Shown: positions 18,256 to 27,613 of the stretch, in pieces | Position numbering within the stretch: position 1 is the first letter of the stretch | How the letters are laid out: every line of letters starts with the position of its first letter | Assembly (NCBI RefSeq): GCF_014192105.1 | Contig: NZ_JACHXK010000003.1 | Span: 1 to 64,000 of the forward strand | Reading direction: 5' to 3' | From: Paenibacillus phyllosphaerae | Lineage (GTDB): Bacteria; Bacillota; Bacilli; Paenibacillales; Paenibacillaceae | DNA: 64,000 nucleotides | Notes under the pieces: generated by a model | What the model was told of the DNA's origin: nothing | The model's database searches: none | What the model saw: the letters and a program-made list of their open reading frames with translations, nothing else | Made by a program: the position numbers and the translations under genes

Positions 18256-19089
18256 TTATTTGCTATACTGCTTCGGCGTCTTGCCGTACGTACGCTTGAA
18301 CATGCGGATAAAATAACTCGTCTCCATGCCGGTCATCTCCGCGACCTTCTCCACCGTAATCCCCGGCTGTTCCTCGAATAGCTGGACCGAACGGCGCATG
18401 CGAAGCTGCAAAATGTATTGCTGCGGCGTCATGCCGAAATTCTCGACGAAGAGGCGATGGAAGTGCTGCACGGAATATCCTGCCGCACGGGCTACATTCG
18501 TCAGCAACAGCCGTTCATTGTAATGGTCATGGATGAGCTTGACCGCGGTTTGGAGGGCGGCATTCGACTGGCCGGAAGGATAGACGTTCTTGGTGGGCTT
18601 CTTCACGGCGGACTGCCCTTCGAGGACCGAGACCAGCATGCTGTAGATCCGTTTGGACGATTCCCAATAGGCTTGCTCTCCGTTCAAGCTGATCAGATGC
18701 CACAGCGACTCGATCTGGCTCCATAAATCATCGAAATTCGGGGCAAGCCGCGCCATCATAATAAGCTCGTCCATCTGGTTGAGCAGCGGTAACGCCGCGG
18801 AGCCGTTAAATGCCACGAAGCCTAAATCCCATGTCTCATCCGAGCCGATCGGATAATATTCATGCGGCTGATCCGCGGGTAGGATAAGGAGCGTTCCGGG
18901 CGTCAAGATCAGATCCTGTCTGCCTTCAATCTTGAACAAGCCTTTGCCGCTGCGCGACAGGAAAATTTGGTGCGCCGGGTACCCTTCGGGCCTTGCGAGA
19001 TGCTTCTGGGCATGGTTGCCGACGAGGACCACATAGAGCGGCAGAATTTGCTCCAAATTGGCGAATTCGGCGAGTACAAAAGGCATCAT
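18256..19089 (-). CDS. AraC-family transcriptional regulator with cupin-like sensor domain
   Basis: The protein has 277 residues. The N-terminal half is an AraC ligand-binding cupin (HQIFLSRSGKGLFKIEG and TPGTLLILPADQPHEYYPIG). The C-terminal half is the double helix-turn-helix, with NVARAAGYSVQHFHRLFVEN and the closing segment RTYGKTPKQYSK. It is transcribed divergently from the GH42 gene, with a 134-bp shared intergenic region, and very likely regulates it in response to galactose or a galactoside. The ligand is inferred from context. The ribosome binding site is a weak AAGGTGG about 13 bp before the ATG. Confidence 0.9.
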   Translation of the reverse strand: MMPFVLAEFANLEQILPLYVVLVGNHAQKHLARPEGYPAHQIFLSRSGKGLFKIEGRQDLILTPGTLLILPADQPHEYYPIGSDETWDLGFVAFNGSAALPLLNQMDELIMMARLAPNFDDLWSQIESLWHLISLNGEQAYWESSKRIYSMLVSVLEGQSAVKKPTKNVYPSGQSNAALQTAVKLIHDHYNERLLLTNVARAAGYSVQHFHRLFVENFGMTPQQYILQLRMRRSVQLFEEQPGITVEKVAEMTGMETSYFIRMFKRTYGKTPKQYSK

Positions 19090-19170
19090 TTGGAGGGGCC
19101 AACCACCTTCATGTTAAGATTGTACGATTTTTTGAATCATCTGTTCTATGAGTATAAGCCTGTTGAGCGA

Positions 19171-19176
19171 TATAAT
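19171..19176 (+). promoter_or_regulatory. -10 element of the GH42 gene
   Basis: TATAAT lies 47 bp upstream of the preferred ATG at 19224. No good -35 is found at 17 bp (ATGAGT), consistent with a promoter activated by the divergent AraC-type regulator. GAAGGAGAG at 19207-19215 is the ribosome binding site. Confidence 0.45.
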
Positions 19177-19223
19177 CAAAGCATATAAGCGGATATGACG
19201 ATAATCGAAGGAGAGATTTGGAT

Positions 19224-21281
19224 ATGACGACTAAATTTGCACCGATTAGCGAAAAACTGCCTGTGCTGATGCACGGCGCTGACTATAATCCTGACCAATG
19301 GCTGCACGACCCGAAGGTACTTGAAGAGGATATTCGCCTTATGAAGCTTGCGGGCTGCAACGTCATGGCGATCGGTATTTTCTCCTGGGCGTCGCTTGAG
19401 CCTACGGAAGGCAACTTCACGTTCGAATGGATGGACCAAGTGCTTGACCGATTCGCGGCGAACGGGATCTACGCATGGTTGGCTACGCCGAGCGGCGCGC
19501 GTCCGGCTTGGATGTCCCAGAAGTATCCGGAAGTGCTGCGAGTCGAGAAGAACCGCGTCCGCAACCTGCACGGCATGCGCCACAATCACTGCAACACGTC
19601 GCCGGTATACCGCGAGAAGACGGCTATCCTGAACGGCAAACTGGCTGAGCGCTACGGCAACCACCCTGCGGTAATCGGCTGGCATATCTCCAATGAATTC
19701 GGCGGCGATTGCCACTGTGATTACTGCCAAGAGGCTTTCCGCGGCTGGCTGAAGGAGAAATACGGCACGCTCGACGCGCTTAACGCGGCATGGTGGACGA
19801 CGTTCTGGGCACACACGTATACGGATTGGAGCCAGGTTGAATCGCCTGCGCCGCATGGCGAAACGATGGTACACGGCCACAACCTCGACTGGCGCAGATT
19901 CGTAACGGCTCAGACAGTCGACTTCTGCCGCCATGAGATCGAATCGGTGCGCAGCGCGAACCCGTCTCTGCCAGCGACAACGAACATGCATATGATCGAA
20001 GGTCTTGACTACCGCAAATTCGCCGAGATTCTTGATGTCATTTCCTGGGATGCGTATCCGACATGGCACGAGTTCGCGAATGACGGCGAATTAGCTGCAT
20101 CCGTTGCGTTCTACCATGATCTGTACCGCTCGTTGAAGCAAAAGCCGTTCCTGCTGATGGAGAGCACGCCATCGCTGACGAACTGGCAGCCGGTCAGCAA
20201 GCTGAAACAGCCGGGCATGCACCAGCTGTCCTCGCTGCAAGCGATAGCGCACGGCTCCGATTCGGTGCAATACTTCCAATGGCGCAAGAGCCGCGGTTCG
20301 AGCGAGAAGTTCCATGGCGCTGTTGTCGACCATGCCGGCCACGAGCATACGCGCGTCTTCAAGGACGTTGCTGAACTCGGCGAGACGATGAAGAATATCT
20401 CGGAGGTTGTCGGAACCGCAACGCCAGCGCAGACGGCGATTATCTTCGATTGGGATAACCGCTGGGCGGTGAAGGACTCCCAAGGTCCGCGCAACATGGG
20501 TATCAAGTATGAAGAAACCGTCTATGCGCATCACCGTGCGCTGTGGGAGCAGGGCGTAGCGACCGATATCATCGGATCCGAAGACGATATGTCCGGCTAC
20601 AAGCTCATCATCGCGCCAATGCTCTATCTGTGCCGCGAGGAGACAGGCCGCAAGCTGGAGCAATTCGTGGAGCAAGGCGGAACGCTCGTTACGACTTACT
20701 GGTCCGGCGTTGTCGATGAGCACGATCTGTGCCATCTGGGCGGATTCCCGGGCCCGCTGCGCAAGACGCTCGGCATTTGGGCGGAAGAGATCGAGGGTCT
20801 CTATGATCACGACCGCAATGGCTTGGCCATGGCTGAAGGTAATGTACTTGGCCTTCAAGGCACTTTCGAAGCCGGCGAACTCTGCGAGCTGATCCATGCC
20901 GAAGGCGCTGAAGTACTCGGCACGTACACGGACAGCTTCTATGCGGGTCGTCCTGCACTGACGCTGAACCGTTTCGGTCAAGGCCGCGCCTATCATATGG
21001 CGACGCGCCTCAAGGACGATTTCCTCGGCGCCTTCTACAAGCAAGCGGTACAAGAAGCAGGCGTGGCACGGGCTATCGATACCGAGCTGCCTCAAGGCGT
21101 AAGCGCAACCGTACGTTCGGACGGCGAGACGGACTTCGTCTTCCTGATGAATTTCAGCGGCCAGCCGCAGCAAGTGAAGCTCGATGAGCGCAGCTACGCC
21201 GATATGGAATCGAACGCTTCCGTCGGCCAAGTGGTTGAACTGCCTGTGAACGGCATTCAGCTCCTGAAACGGAAGGCATAA
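19224..21281 (+). CDS. ganA: GH42 beta-galactosidase
   Basis: This cytoplasmic beta-galactosidase of 685 residues has no signal peptide. The GH42 barrel has acid/base E158 in WHISNEFGG and nucleophile E313 in FLLMESTPS. Cysteines 123, 163, 165 and 168 (HCNTSP and CHCDYC) form the zinc cluster typical of many GH42 enzymes. The trimerisation and C-terminal domains complete the usual length. It would release galactose from beta-1,4-galacto-oligosaccharides imported by module 1. ATG 19224 is chosen over TTG 19218 for ribosome-binding-site spacing. The gene symbol is used by analogy with Bacillus GanA. A terminator follows. Confidence 0.93.
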   Translation: MTTKFAPISEKLPVLMHGADYNPDQWLHDPKVLEEDIRLMKLAGCNVMAIGIFSWASLEPTEGNFTFEWMDQVLDRFAANGIYAWLATPSGARPAWMSQKYPEVLRVEKNRVRNLHGMRHNHCNTSPVYREKTAILNGKLAERYGNHPAVIGWHISNEFGGDCHCDYCQEAFRGWLKEKYGTLDALNAAWWTTFWAHTYTDWSQVESPAPHGETMVHGHNLDWRRFVTAQTVDFCRHEIESVRSANPSLPATTNMHMIEGLDYRKFAEILDVISWDAYPTWHEFANDGELAASVAFYHDLYRSLKQKPFLLMESTPSLTNWQPVSKLKQPGMHQLSSLQAIAHGSDSVQYFQWRKSRGSSEKFHGAVVDHAGHEHTRVFKDVAELGETMKNISEVVGTATPAQTAIIFDWDNRWAVKDSQGPRNMGIKYEETVYAHHRALWEQGVATDIIGSEDDMSGYKLIIAPMLYLCREETGRKLEQFVEQGGTLVTTYWSGVVDEHDLCHLGGFPGPLRKTLGIWAEEIEGLYDHDRNGLAMAEGNVLGLQGTFEAGELCELIHAEGAEVLGTYTDSFYAGRPALTLNRFGQGRAYHMATRLKDDFLGAFYKQAVQEAGVARAIDTELPQGVSATVRSDGETDFVFLMNFSGQPQQVKLDERSYADMESNASVGQVVELPVNGIQLLKRKA

Positions 21282-21300
21282 GCAAAGACAGCATGAGACG

Positions 21301-21333
21301 ACAAGCCGGGGCAATCGCCCTGGCTTGTTTCGG
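21301..21333 (+). terminator. Terminator after GH42 gene
   Basis: ACAAGCC pairs with GGCTTGT, inner GGGC pairs with GCCC around AATC, and a short T run follows. Confidence 0.75.
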
Positions 21334-21384
21334 ATATAAGGATTTCGGGTTCGGCCTTTTAGATAAGAGAGGAGCTGTTTGGGC

Positions 21385-23745
21385 ATGACGTATTCGATCC
21401 AGGTGAAGAACATCCGCAAAGCGATCTATCCTTCGACGATGCGGCTTGGCGGGAGCAATCCGCAAGGCGAGCGGATCAGCTTCACCAACTATTACATGGA
21501 GCGGGACGGCGAGCCGTTTTTCGCCATATGCGGCGAGTTTCACTATTCCCGTTATCCGGAAGCGGATTGGGAGACCGAGCTTGCGAAGATGAAGCTATCC
21601 GGCATCAACGTCATTCCGACGTATATTTTTTGGAACCATCATGAGGAAGTGGAAGGCGCTTTCGCATGGGAAGGCAACCGGAATTTGCGGCAATTCGTCG
21701 AGCTATGCGGACAGCAAGGGTTGGCGGTCATTCTGCGCATCGGTCCGTTCTGCCACGGTGAAGTGAGGAACGGCGGTCTTCCGGACTGGCTGTTCGGCCG
21801 CTCGTTCGATGTGCGTTCCAATGACGAAGGCTATCTGAGCTATGTTGGGCGCCTGTACGAGGAGATCGGTAAGCAGGCAGCGGGGCTGCTCTATCAGGAA
21901 GGCGGACCTGTCATCGGCATTCAGCTCGAAAATGAGTTCAATGCGGCAGCCGCATTGTGGGAGCTTACCGCCAAACAAGGCGATGAGTACTTAAGCGGCG
22001 GCAGCGGCGGGGCGGAGCACATTATGCGCTTGAAGGAGCTCGCCAAGCAAGCGGGGCTGGTCGCGCCGATCTACTCGATCACGGGCTGGGGGAACGCTCC
22101 GGTTCCGGTCGATGAGGTACTGCCGCTCTACGGCGGCTATGCCTACACGCCATGGACGATCAGCAAAGACAATCCGGAGCAGAAGCCGACGGGCGAGTAT
22201 TTGTTCACCAGCTATCATGACGATGCGGTAGCGGCTAGGGACTTCGATCCGCCCTATGACCGGACGGCGTACCCGTTCGCTTGCTGCGAAATGGGCGGCG
22301 GCATGCAGACCTGGTATTTGGCCCGTTTCCAGGTAGAGCCGGAGAGCGTCCTTGCGATGAGCTTGGTCAAAATCGCCAGCGGCTGTAACTTCATCGGCTA
22401 CTATATGTTCCACGGCGGTACCAATCCGGTCGGGGAGACCGGCTTCTTGAACGAGAGCACGACGCCGCGGATTACGTACGATTTTCAAGCGCCGATCGGG
22501 GAATTCGGACAAATTCGCCGATCCAATCACCTGCTTCGGCCGCTCCATTATTTCTTGCAACAGTTCGGCGGCGTGATTGCTCCGATGGCTACCGTACTGC
22601 CAGAAGACGCACCGTCACTTGAACCTGAGCATGCCGGATCGCTGCGTTATGCCGTTCGAACAGACGGACGGTCCGGCTTCGTGTTCGTGAACAACTATCA
22701 GGATCATGTGGAGATGCAAGAGCATGCCGACGTTCGTTTTGCCATCGAACTGGAGGACAAGATCGTTCAGTTTCCAAGGAAGAAGCCGCTCACGGTCAAG
22801 AAGAATGCTTCGTTCTTCCTGCCGTTCAACTTCGATCTCGGAGGCGTGAACCTGCTCAGCGCGACCGCTCAACCGGTCACCTCGCAGGCTACGGAAGCAG
22901 TGGATACGTACTTCTTCCTGATGCAAGAAGGCACTGACGGGGAGTTTATTCTGGACGGAAAAGGGATTGCTTCGATAGAAACGCAGGAAGGCGAAGTAGC
23001 TCAGGAGGACGGCGGTGAATACTGCGTTGTCGTGCCTTCACATCGCCCGAGCATGATCCGTATTCATCGTGCCGATGGTACTGAGGTTCCAATCTACGCC
23101 ATGACTGCTGCGGAAGCAGCCACCTTGTGGGAGGCGGAACTGAACGGCGAACGTTGCGTGCTGTTCTCCGAGACGCCGATTGTTCCTACTGCGGCAGGCT
23201 TCGACCTGTTGGGGCCAAGATCGGGTGCGTTCAACTTCCGTATTTATACAGGGGGCCAACAAGGTCATGTGAACTGGCAGCCGAATAATGCGGACGTCCG
23301 TCTAGCTGTGCAGCAGCAGGAATGGTTCACCGCCTACCAAGTTACATGCCCGACAAAGCAGATCGAGCTTGATGTGAAGCGGATTCACGACCATAAAGTG
23401 GCGATTCGTCTGCATGCGGATATGTTCGATGGCTTAGAAGATCTGATCCTGAATATCGCGTATACCGGGAATGTCGGCTATGCGTTCTCTGGCGGCCGGC
23501 TGATTCACGATCATTTCCATAATGGGGCACCATGGGAGATGGGGCTGTCACGACTTATCGATCACGTGCAAGATGGGGAGATCGTGCTGGAGACAACGCC
23601 TCTGCGGACAGGAGCAGCTACCTTTGCGGCCGATGCCGCTATGGCTGCCGAGCTGCAATTCGATGGCCAGCAAACGGCAATTTTTCACCAAATAACGGCT
23701 GAACCGGTCTATCGCATCTCTCTTCATCCCGAACAGAATCAATAG
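21385..23745 (+). CDS. GH35 family beta-galactosidase
   Basis: The protein has 786 residues and no signal peptide. The GH35 catalytic barrel includes FHYSRYPEADWETELAKMK and IPTYIFWNHHE. The expected acid/base is E184 in GIQLENEF and the nucleophile is probably E302 in FACCEMGGG. Beta-rich C-terminal domains follow. GH35 enzymes remove terminal beta-galactose; compared with GH42 this one may handle beta-1,3 or beta-1,6 linkages of arabinogalactan, which is a guess. ATG 21385 is preferred to TTG 21379 because AGAGGAG is 10 bp upstream. It is followed after 20 bp by the MATE gene, probably in one operon. Confidence 0.92.
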   Translation: MTYSIQVKNIRKAIYPSTMRLGGSNPQGERISFTNYYMERDGEPFFAICGEFHYSRYPEADWETELAKMKLSGINVIPTYIFWNHHEEVEGAFAWEGNRNLRQFVELCGQQGLAVILRIGPFCHGEVRNGGLPDWLFGRSFDVRSNDEGYLSYVGRLYEEIGKQAAGLLYQEGGPVIGIQLENEFNAAAALWELTAKQGDEYLSGGSGGAEHIMRLKELAKQAGLVAPIYSITGWGNAPVPVDEVLPLYGGYAYTPWTISKDNPEQKPTGEYLFTSYHDDAVAARDFDPPYDRTAYPFACCEMGGGMQTWYLARFQVEPESVLAMSLVKIASGCNFIGYYMFHGGTNPVGETGFLNESTTPRITYDFQAPIGEFGQIRRSNHLLRPLHYFLQQFGGVIAPMATVLPEDAPSLEPEHAGSLRYAVRTDGRSGFVFVNNYQDHVEMQEHADVRFAIELEDKIVQFPRKKPLTVKKNASFFLPFNFDLGGVNLLSATAQPVTSQATEAVDTYFFLMQEGTDGEFILDGKGIASIETQEGEVAQEDGGEYCVVVPSHRPSMIRIHRADGTEVPIYAMTAAEAATLWEAELNGERCVLFSETPIVPTAAGFDLLGPRSGAFNFRIYTGGQQGHVNWQPNNADVRLAVQQQEWFTAYQVTCPTKQIELDVKRIHDHKVAIRLHADMFDGLEDLILNIAYTGNVGYAFSGGRLIHDHFHNGAPWEMGLSRLIDHVQDGEIVLETTPLRTGAATFAADAAMAAELQFDGQQTAIFHQITAEPVYRISLHPEQNQ

Positions 23746-23765
23746 AAAGAAGCTGAACGAGAACC

Positions 23766-25121
23766 ATGGCCTCACGTCACAACAAACTCGGCTTAAGGCA
23801 TCTGTCCTGGCCGATCGGGATCGAACTGCTGCTGCAGTTTCTTATGGGCACGGTCGATACGCTGATGGTCAGCCGGATCGGCGATAACGCCGTCTCCGCA
23901 GTCGGCGTATCGAATCAGGTGCTCCAGACGGCTATGACGCTGTTCACGGTCATTAACGCCGGGGCAGGCGCGATCCTTGCCCGCATGTGGGGCGCGCGAA
24001 ACTGGGAGGCAACCCGGAGAACGGCGGCGATTGCCATCCAGATCAATGTGGCCTTCGGACTTGCCGGCGGCCTTTTCTTCCTGTTTGCTTCGGGGCAGGT
24101 GCTTCGCATGATGCAGGTCCCCGGCGATGTTTTCGAATATGCCCACTCCTACTTGTCTATCGTAGGCGGCGGGATGATGATCGTGACCCTTCATCTGGTC
24201 GTCAATGCTTTGATCCGGAATACGGGGAACACCAAGGGCCCGATGGTCATTACGATCGGGATGAACGTCCTTCACCTGCTCCTGAATTACGTATTGATCT
24301 TCGGCGTTGGCCTGTTCCCGGCCATGGGCGTGGAAGGCTCCGCGATCTCGACCGTCGTCAGCCGAGCCGCTGCACTGGCGCTATCGATCGTACTGCTCTG
24401 GCGATCGTTCGAACCGAGAATGACCAGACAAGACTGGTTCAGCTGGGATCGTTCGCTGCTCAAAGACATTGTGGGCATCGGATTGCCGGTCTCCGTTACG
24501 GCCATGTCTTGGGGATTCTCGCAAATCGTACTGTTGTCCGTTATCGCTTCGCTGGGGGCGAATGCGCTCGCGTCTTACACGTATATCCAGACCATTCAGC
24601 AGTTCCCTTGGATGATCGCTGCTGCCGTCGGCAGCGCCTTAAGTATCCAGATTGGTCAATGGTACGGCGCCAGCCAACACCAGCTGGTCTATCGAGGACC
24701 GCTGCGGGCGATCTCGGCTGGCTTGATCCTCATCGCGACAGCCGCAGTATTGATCTGGATTGGCGGTGAGCCGATTATGTCGATGTTCACGAGCAATGCA
24801 GACATCATCGCATTATCGCTGCCGCTGTTGGGCTTATGTATCATCTGGCAGACGCTTCGGGTCATCCCGTTCTGCTTATCCAATGCGCTTAACATTGTCG
24901 GCAGCGCCCGACCGGTCGCCATCCTGTCCGTTATCGGGATGTGGCTCGTGTCCACCGGCGGCGCGTATTGGTTCGGTGCGGTGCTCGGCTGGGGACTCCC
25001 AGGGGTCCTGCTCGCGATGATGCTCGACGAGGTGCTGCGCGGCAGCTTCTTCGTTTATCAGTGGTTCAGGAGACAGCGTAGGTTGGTCGGTTCTTTGGAA
25101 CAAGCGCTGTCTGCAAAATAA
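23766..25121 (+). CDS. MATE family efflux transporter
   Basis: The protein has 451 residues and twelve predicted membrane helices in two homologous halves, as in NorM/DinF-type multidrug and toxic compound exporters. Recognisable segments are FLMGTVDTLMVSRIGDNAVS near the N-terminus and NALIRNTGNTKGPM in the first half. It is powered by sodium or proton exchange in this family. The gene is 20 bp after the GH35 gene and probably co-transcribed. A role in exporting a sugar or sugar derivative is possible but not shown. Only a weak GAAAGAAG precedes the ATG. Confidence 0.9.
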   Translation: MASRHNKLGLRHLSWPIGIELLLQFLMGTVDTLMVSRIGDNAVSAVGVSNQVLQTAMTLFTVINAGAGAILARMWGARNWEATRRTAAIAIQINVAFGLAGGLFFLFASGQVLRMMQVPGDVFEYAHSYLSIVGGGMMIVTLHLVVNALIRNTGNTKGPMVITIGMNVLHLLLNYVLIFGVGLFPAMGVEGSAISTVVSRAAALALSIVLLWRSFEPRMTRQDWFSWDRSLLKDIVGIGLPVSVTAMSWGFSQIVLLSVIASLGANALASYTYIQTIQQFPWMIAAAVGSALSIQIGQWYGASQHQLVYRGPLRAISAGLILIATAAVLIWIGGEPIMSMFTSNADIIALSLPLLGLCIIWQTLRVIPFCLSNALNIVGSARPVAILSVIGMWLVSTGGAYWFGAVLGWGLPGVLLAMMLDEVLRGSFFVYQWFRRQRRLVGSLEQALSAK

Positions 25122-25430
25122 CATAGACAGATCCATTCACAAAGGTATTCGCTGCGCAAGTGTGCTGACCTTCGATCGCTGTTGTTCATGGACTCCTTGA
25201 ATTGATGATTAAGGTTGGACTCCATTCACAAAGGCGAACGCTGCCGCTTCTCAGATTCATCACTCTTGCTTCGCTTTCTTGTTCACTTTAACTGTGAAAC
25301 AGTGCCGGCAATGCCAACAAGGCATTGCCGGTTCGTATTTCAAGAACAACCATAAGCCTTGTCCGCAATGCGGGCAAAGCGACTCTTTGCATCAAGCAAC
25401 ATGGGCGCTCCACCGAATCGCCTTCCAACC
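25122..25430. other. Intergenic region with direct repeats and a perfect hairpin
   Basis: TCCATTCACAAAGG occurs at about 25132 and again at about 25222. An 11-bp perfect hairpin, CCGGCAATGCC / GGCATTGCCGG with a 5-base loop, spans 25305-25331. An open frame here (from TTG 25279) encodes two CxxC pairs but has no ribosome binding site. No gene is called. Confidence 0.6.
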
Positions 25431-25645
25431 AAGGCATCAACGCCGCGAACGAAGCTCGCCCCAGAGCTTTGTCCTTGCATCGGCATGATCACAAGCCATG
25501 CCGACCAATGCGCAAGGACAAAAGCGGTCCCGCCACGAAAGGACAGATCGAAGACGGCCGCGTTCCGAATATAGTCTCTTACGGGTGTCCAGAGGGCGGT
25601 TGCCCTTGGTTCCCCTCGGCGGAGGGGGAAGGGGCGAGGGAAAAG
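25431..25645 (+). repeat. Dispersed GC-rich repeat, copy R3
   Basis: It carries AAGGCATCAACGCCGCGAAC, AGAGCTTTGTCC, GCAAGGACAAAAGCGGTCC, CGAAAGGACAGATCGAAGAC and the GC-rich end block with GGTGTCCAGAGGGCGGTTG, in the same order as copy R2. It ends about 60 bp before the -10 element of the second kinase gene. Open frames inside it (for example 25340-25657 on the minus strand) are shared features of the repeat and are not called as genes. Confidence 0.8.
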
Positions 25646-25707
25646 GTATAATTTCATACTGAAAAAATGAATAATCCAGCATATTTTAAATTCCCCCCAT
25701 CTTCGAT

Positions 25708-25812
25708 TACAATGAAAGGTAGCCTTTATAAATGAAAATTAATTAACCGCATTAGCGGTAAGAAACGTAACGCCTAGATAGCGCTAACCGCTTACGAAAC
25801 CGCTTACGTACG
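25708..25812 (+). promoter_or_regulatory. Candidate promoter and leader of the second kinase gene
   Basis: A -10-like TACAAT (25708-25713) is followed by a leader of about 100 nt. The leader contains a direct repeat CCGCTTACG twice (about 25789-25808) and an upstream related inverted form, GCGGTAAG. GAAACCGCTTACG matches the core of a catabolite-responsive element (consensus TGWAANCGNTNWCA) except at the ends. These repeats could be binding sites for CcpA or another regulator; this is inference. Confidence 0.4.
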
Positions 25813-25825
25813 AGGAGGAATGGCG

Positions 25826-27613
25826 GTGTACAAGACCTTGATTCGCATGATTAACGATATGAAGCTGCGGACGAAGCTGATTCTCTCCTTCATTGTCGTC
25901 GTATTCGTCCCGGTACTGATCGTCGGTCTATTCCTAACGAACGAGCTGCGCGAGATGGCGATCGGCAATGCCATCGATCAGGCTGCGACGAATGTGGACC
26001 GGGTGAAGAAGCGGACCAGCGAGGTCGTCAATGTCTCCTATGACATCGCCTACCGCCTGGCGAACGACACCCGTTTGGAGACGGTAGCCAGCCGCCGCTA
26101 CGAATCCGTGTACGATGTGGTCAAAGCGTATAAGGAATATCCGGACTTCCGCGAATATATGAAGCTCTACCGGGAGATCGGCAATATCCGGCTCTACGTG
26201 GACAACCCTACGCTGCTCGATAACTGGGAATTCATTCAGCCGACCGATGCGATTCGCAATGCCGAGTGGTATCAGCAGGCGACCTCGAGCAGTTTGGTCG
26301 ACTGGGTGTACATTGTGGACGAAAGGGATAATGTCAAATATTTGAGCCTCGTCCGCAGGGTAGACTTTCCGAATCAAGGGAAGAGCGGCGTGCTGGTCAT
26401 CAACGTGAACTCCCGCATGCTGAATCAAATCCTGAATCAGGAGTCGTTCGACACGATGATCGTCGACAGCAGCAATCAGATCGTATCGGCGAATCGTCCG
26501 GGGCGCCTGGGCCGTCCGCTGAACGAACTGGATTTCGAGAATCTGATCAAGCATGAGGAGACGGGCACGTTCGAGACGGTCGTGAACGGCAGCAAGTCAC
26601 AGGTCATGATCGAAGAATTAAAACCTGCTGCCAGCATGAACGGATTGCGCGTCATTTCAATTTTCGCGATCGACGATATTGTCGGCGAAGCGAACCAGAC
26701 GATCCGGTTAGCCGTGACGGTCATCTCGATCAGTCTGGCGGTTGCCATCTTCTTGATCTATGCCTTCTCCATCCTGCTGGCCAAGCGGATGCTCAGACTG
26801 AGCAAGAACATTAACAAGGTGGCGACGGGAAACCTCGGTATCGTGATGGAGATTGACGGCAAGGATGAGATAGGCCAATTGTCGCGTCAATTCAACGCCA
26901 TGGTATCGAGCATTAATGCGTTGGTGGTCGAGGTGCAGGAGTCGAATCAGCAGAAGCGGCAGCTAGCCCAAAAACAAAATGAGATCAAGTTCAAGATGAT
27001 GGCAAGCCAGATCAATCCGCATTTCCTCTTCAACGCGCTAGAGTCGATCCGCATGAAGGCCCATATGAAGGGCGAGACCGAGATCGCCAAGGTCGTTCGG
27101 CTGCTGGGCAAAATGATGCGTAAAAACCTCGAGGTCGGCAATCGCAGCATTCCGATGCGCAGCGAAATCGACATCGTGCGATGCTATCTCGAAATCCAGA
27201 AATTCCGGCATGGCGATCGCCTTCATTTCGAGCTGCTGATCGACCCGAAGGTCGAAGAGACGCTGCTCCCGCCGCTTATTATCCAGCCCATTGTCGAGAA
27301 CGCCGTCGTGCACGGGCTCGAGAGCAAGGAAGAGGGCGGGCTTGTCCGGATCAAGGCCGAGTTAGTCGGTCAAGACGTTCATGTGGAAGTGATGGATAAC
27401 GGGAGCGGTATGACCCCGGAGCGGGCGGAATCCGTCAAGCAATCGCTCCTCGAGCAGGACGATGACGAGCGTAACCGGATCGGGCTTCGCAATGTCCACA
27501 TGCGGCTGCAGCTTACCTATGGCCAAGAGCATGGGCTTGTCATTGACAGCGTTCCTTCGGAAGGTACGCGGATTCATTTCATCATACCGTTTGGGGGGAG
27601 AAGCGATGTATAA
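25826..27613 (+). CDS. YesM-type sensor histidine kinase (module 2)
   Basis: The protein has about 595 residues. A membrane helix near residues 18-40 (LILSFIVVVFVPVLIVGLF) is followed by an extracellular Cache-like region to about 290. The second helix (AVTVISISLAVAIFLIYAF) leads to HAMP, the His_kinase domain with QINPHFLFNALESI (H399) and an ATPase domain with VMDNGSGMTPE and RIGLRNVHMRL. AGGAGG ends one base before ATG 25820, too close, so the GTG at 25826 (7 bp spacing) is the better start. It overlaps the response regulator gene by 8 bp, indicating translational coupling. It presumably senses the substrate of the second transporter. Confidence 0.93.
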   Translation: MYKTLIRMINDMKLRTKLILSFIVVVFVPVLIVGLFLTNELREMAIGNAIDQAATNVDRVKKRTSEVVNVSYDIAYRLANDTRLETVASRRYESVYDVVKAYKEYPDFREYMKLYREIGNIRLYVDNPTLLDNWEFIQPTDAIRNAEWYQQATSSSLVDWVYIVDERDNVKYLSLVRRVDFPNQGKSGVLVINVNSRMLNQILNQESFDTMIVDSSNQIVSANRPGRLGRPLNELDFENLIKHEETGTFETVVNGSKSQVMIEELKPAASMNGLRVISIFAIDDIVGEANQTIRLAVTVISISLAVAIFLIYAFSILLAKRMLRLSKNINKVATGNLGIVMEIDGKDEIGQLSRQFNAMVSSINALVVEVQESNQQKRQLAQKQNEIKFKMMASQINPHFLFNALESIRMKAHMKGETEIAKVVRLLGKMMRKNLEVGNRSIPMRSEIDIVRCYLEIQKFRHGDRLHFELLIDPKVEETLLPPLIIQPIVENAVVHGLESKEEGGLVRIKAELVGQDVHVEVMDNGSGMTPERAESVKQSLLEQDDDERNRIGLRNVHMRLQLTYGQEHGLVIDSVPSEGTRIHFIIPFGGRSDV

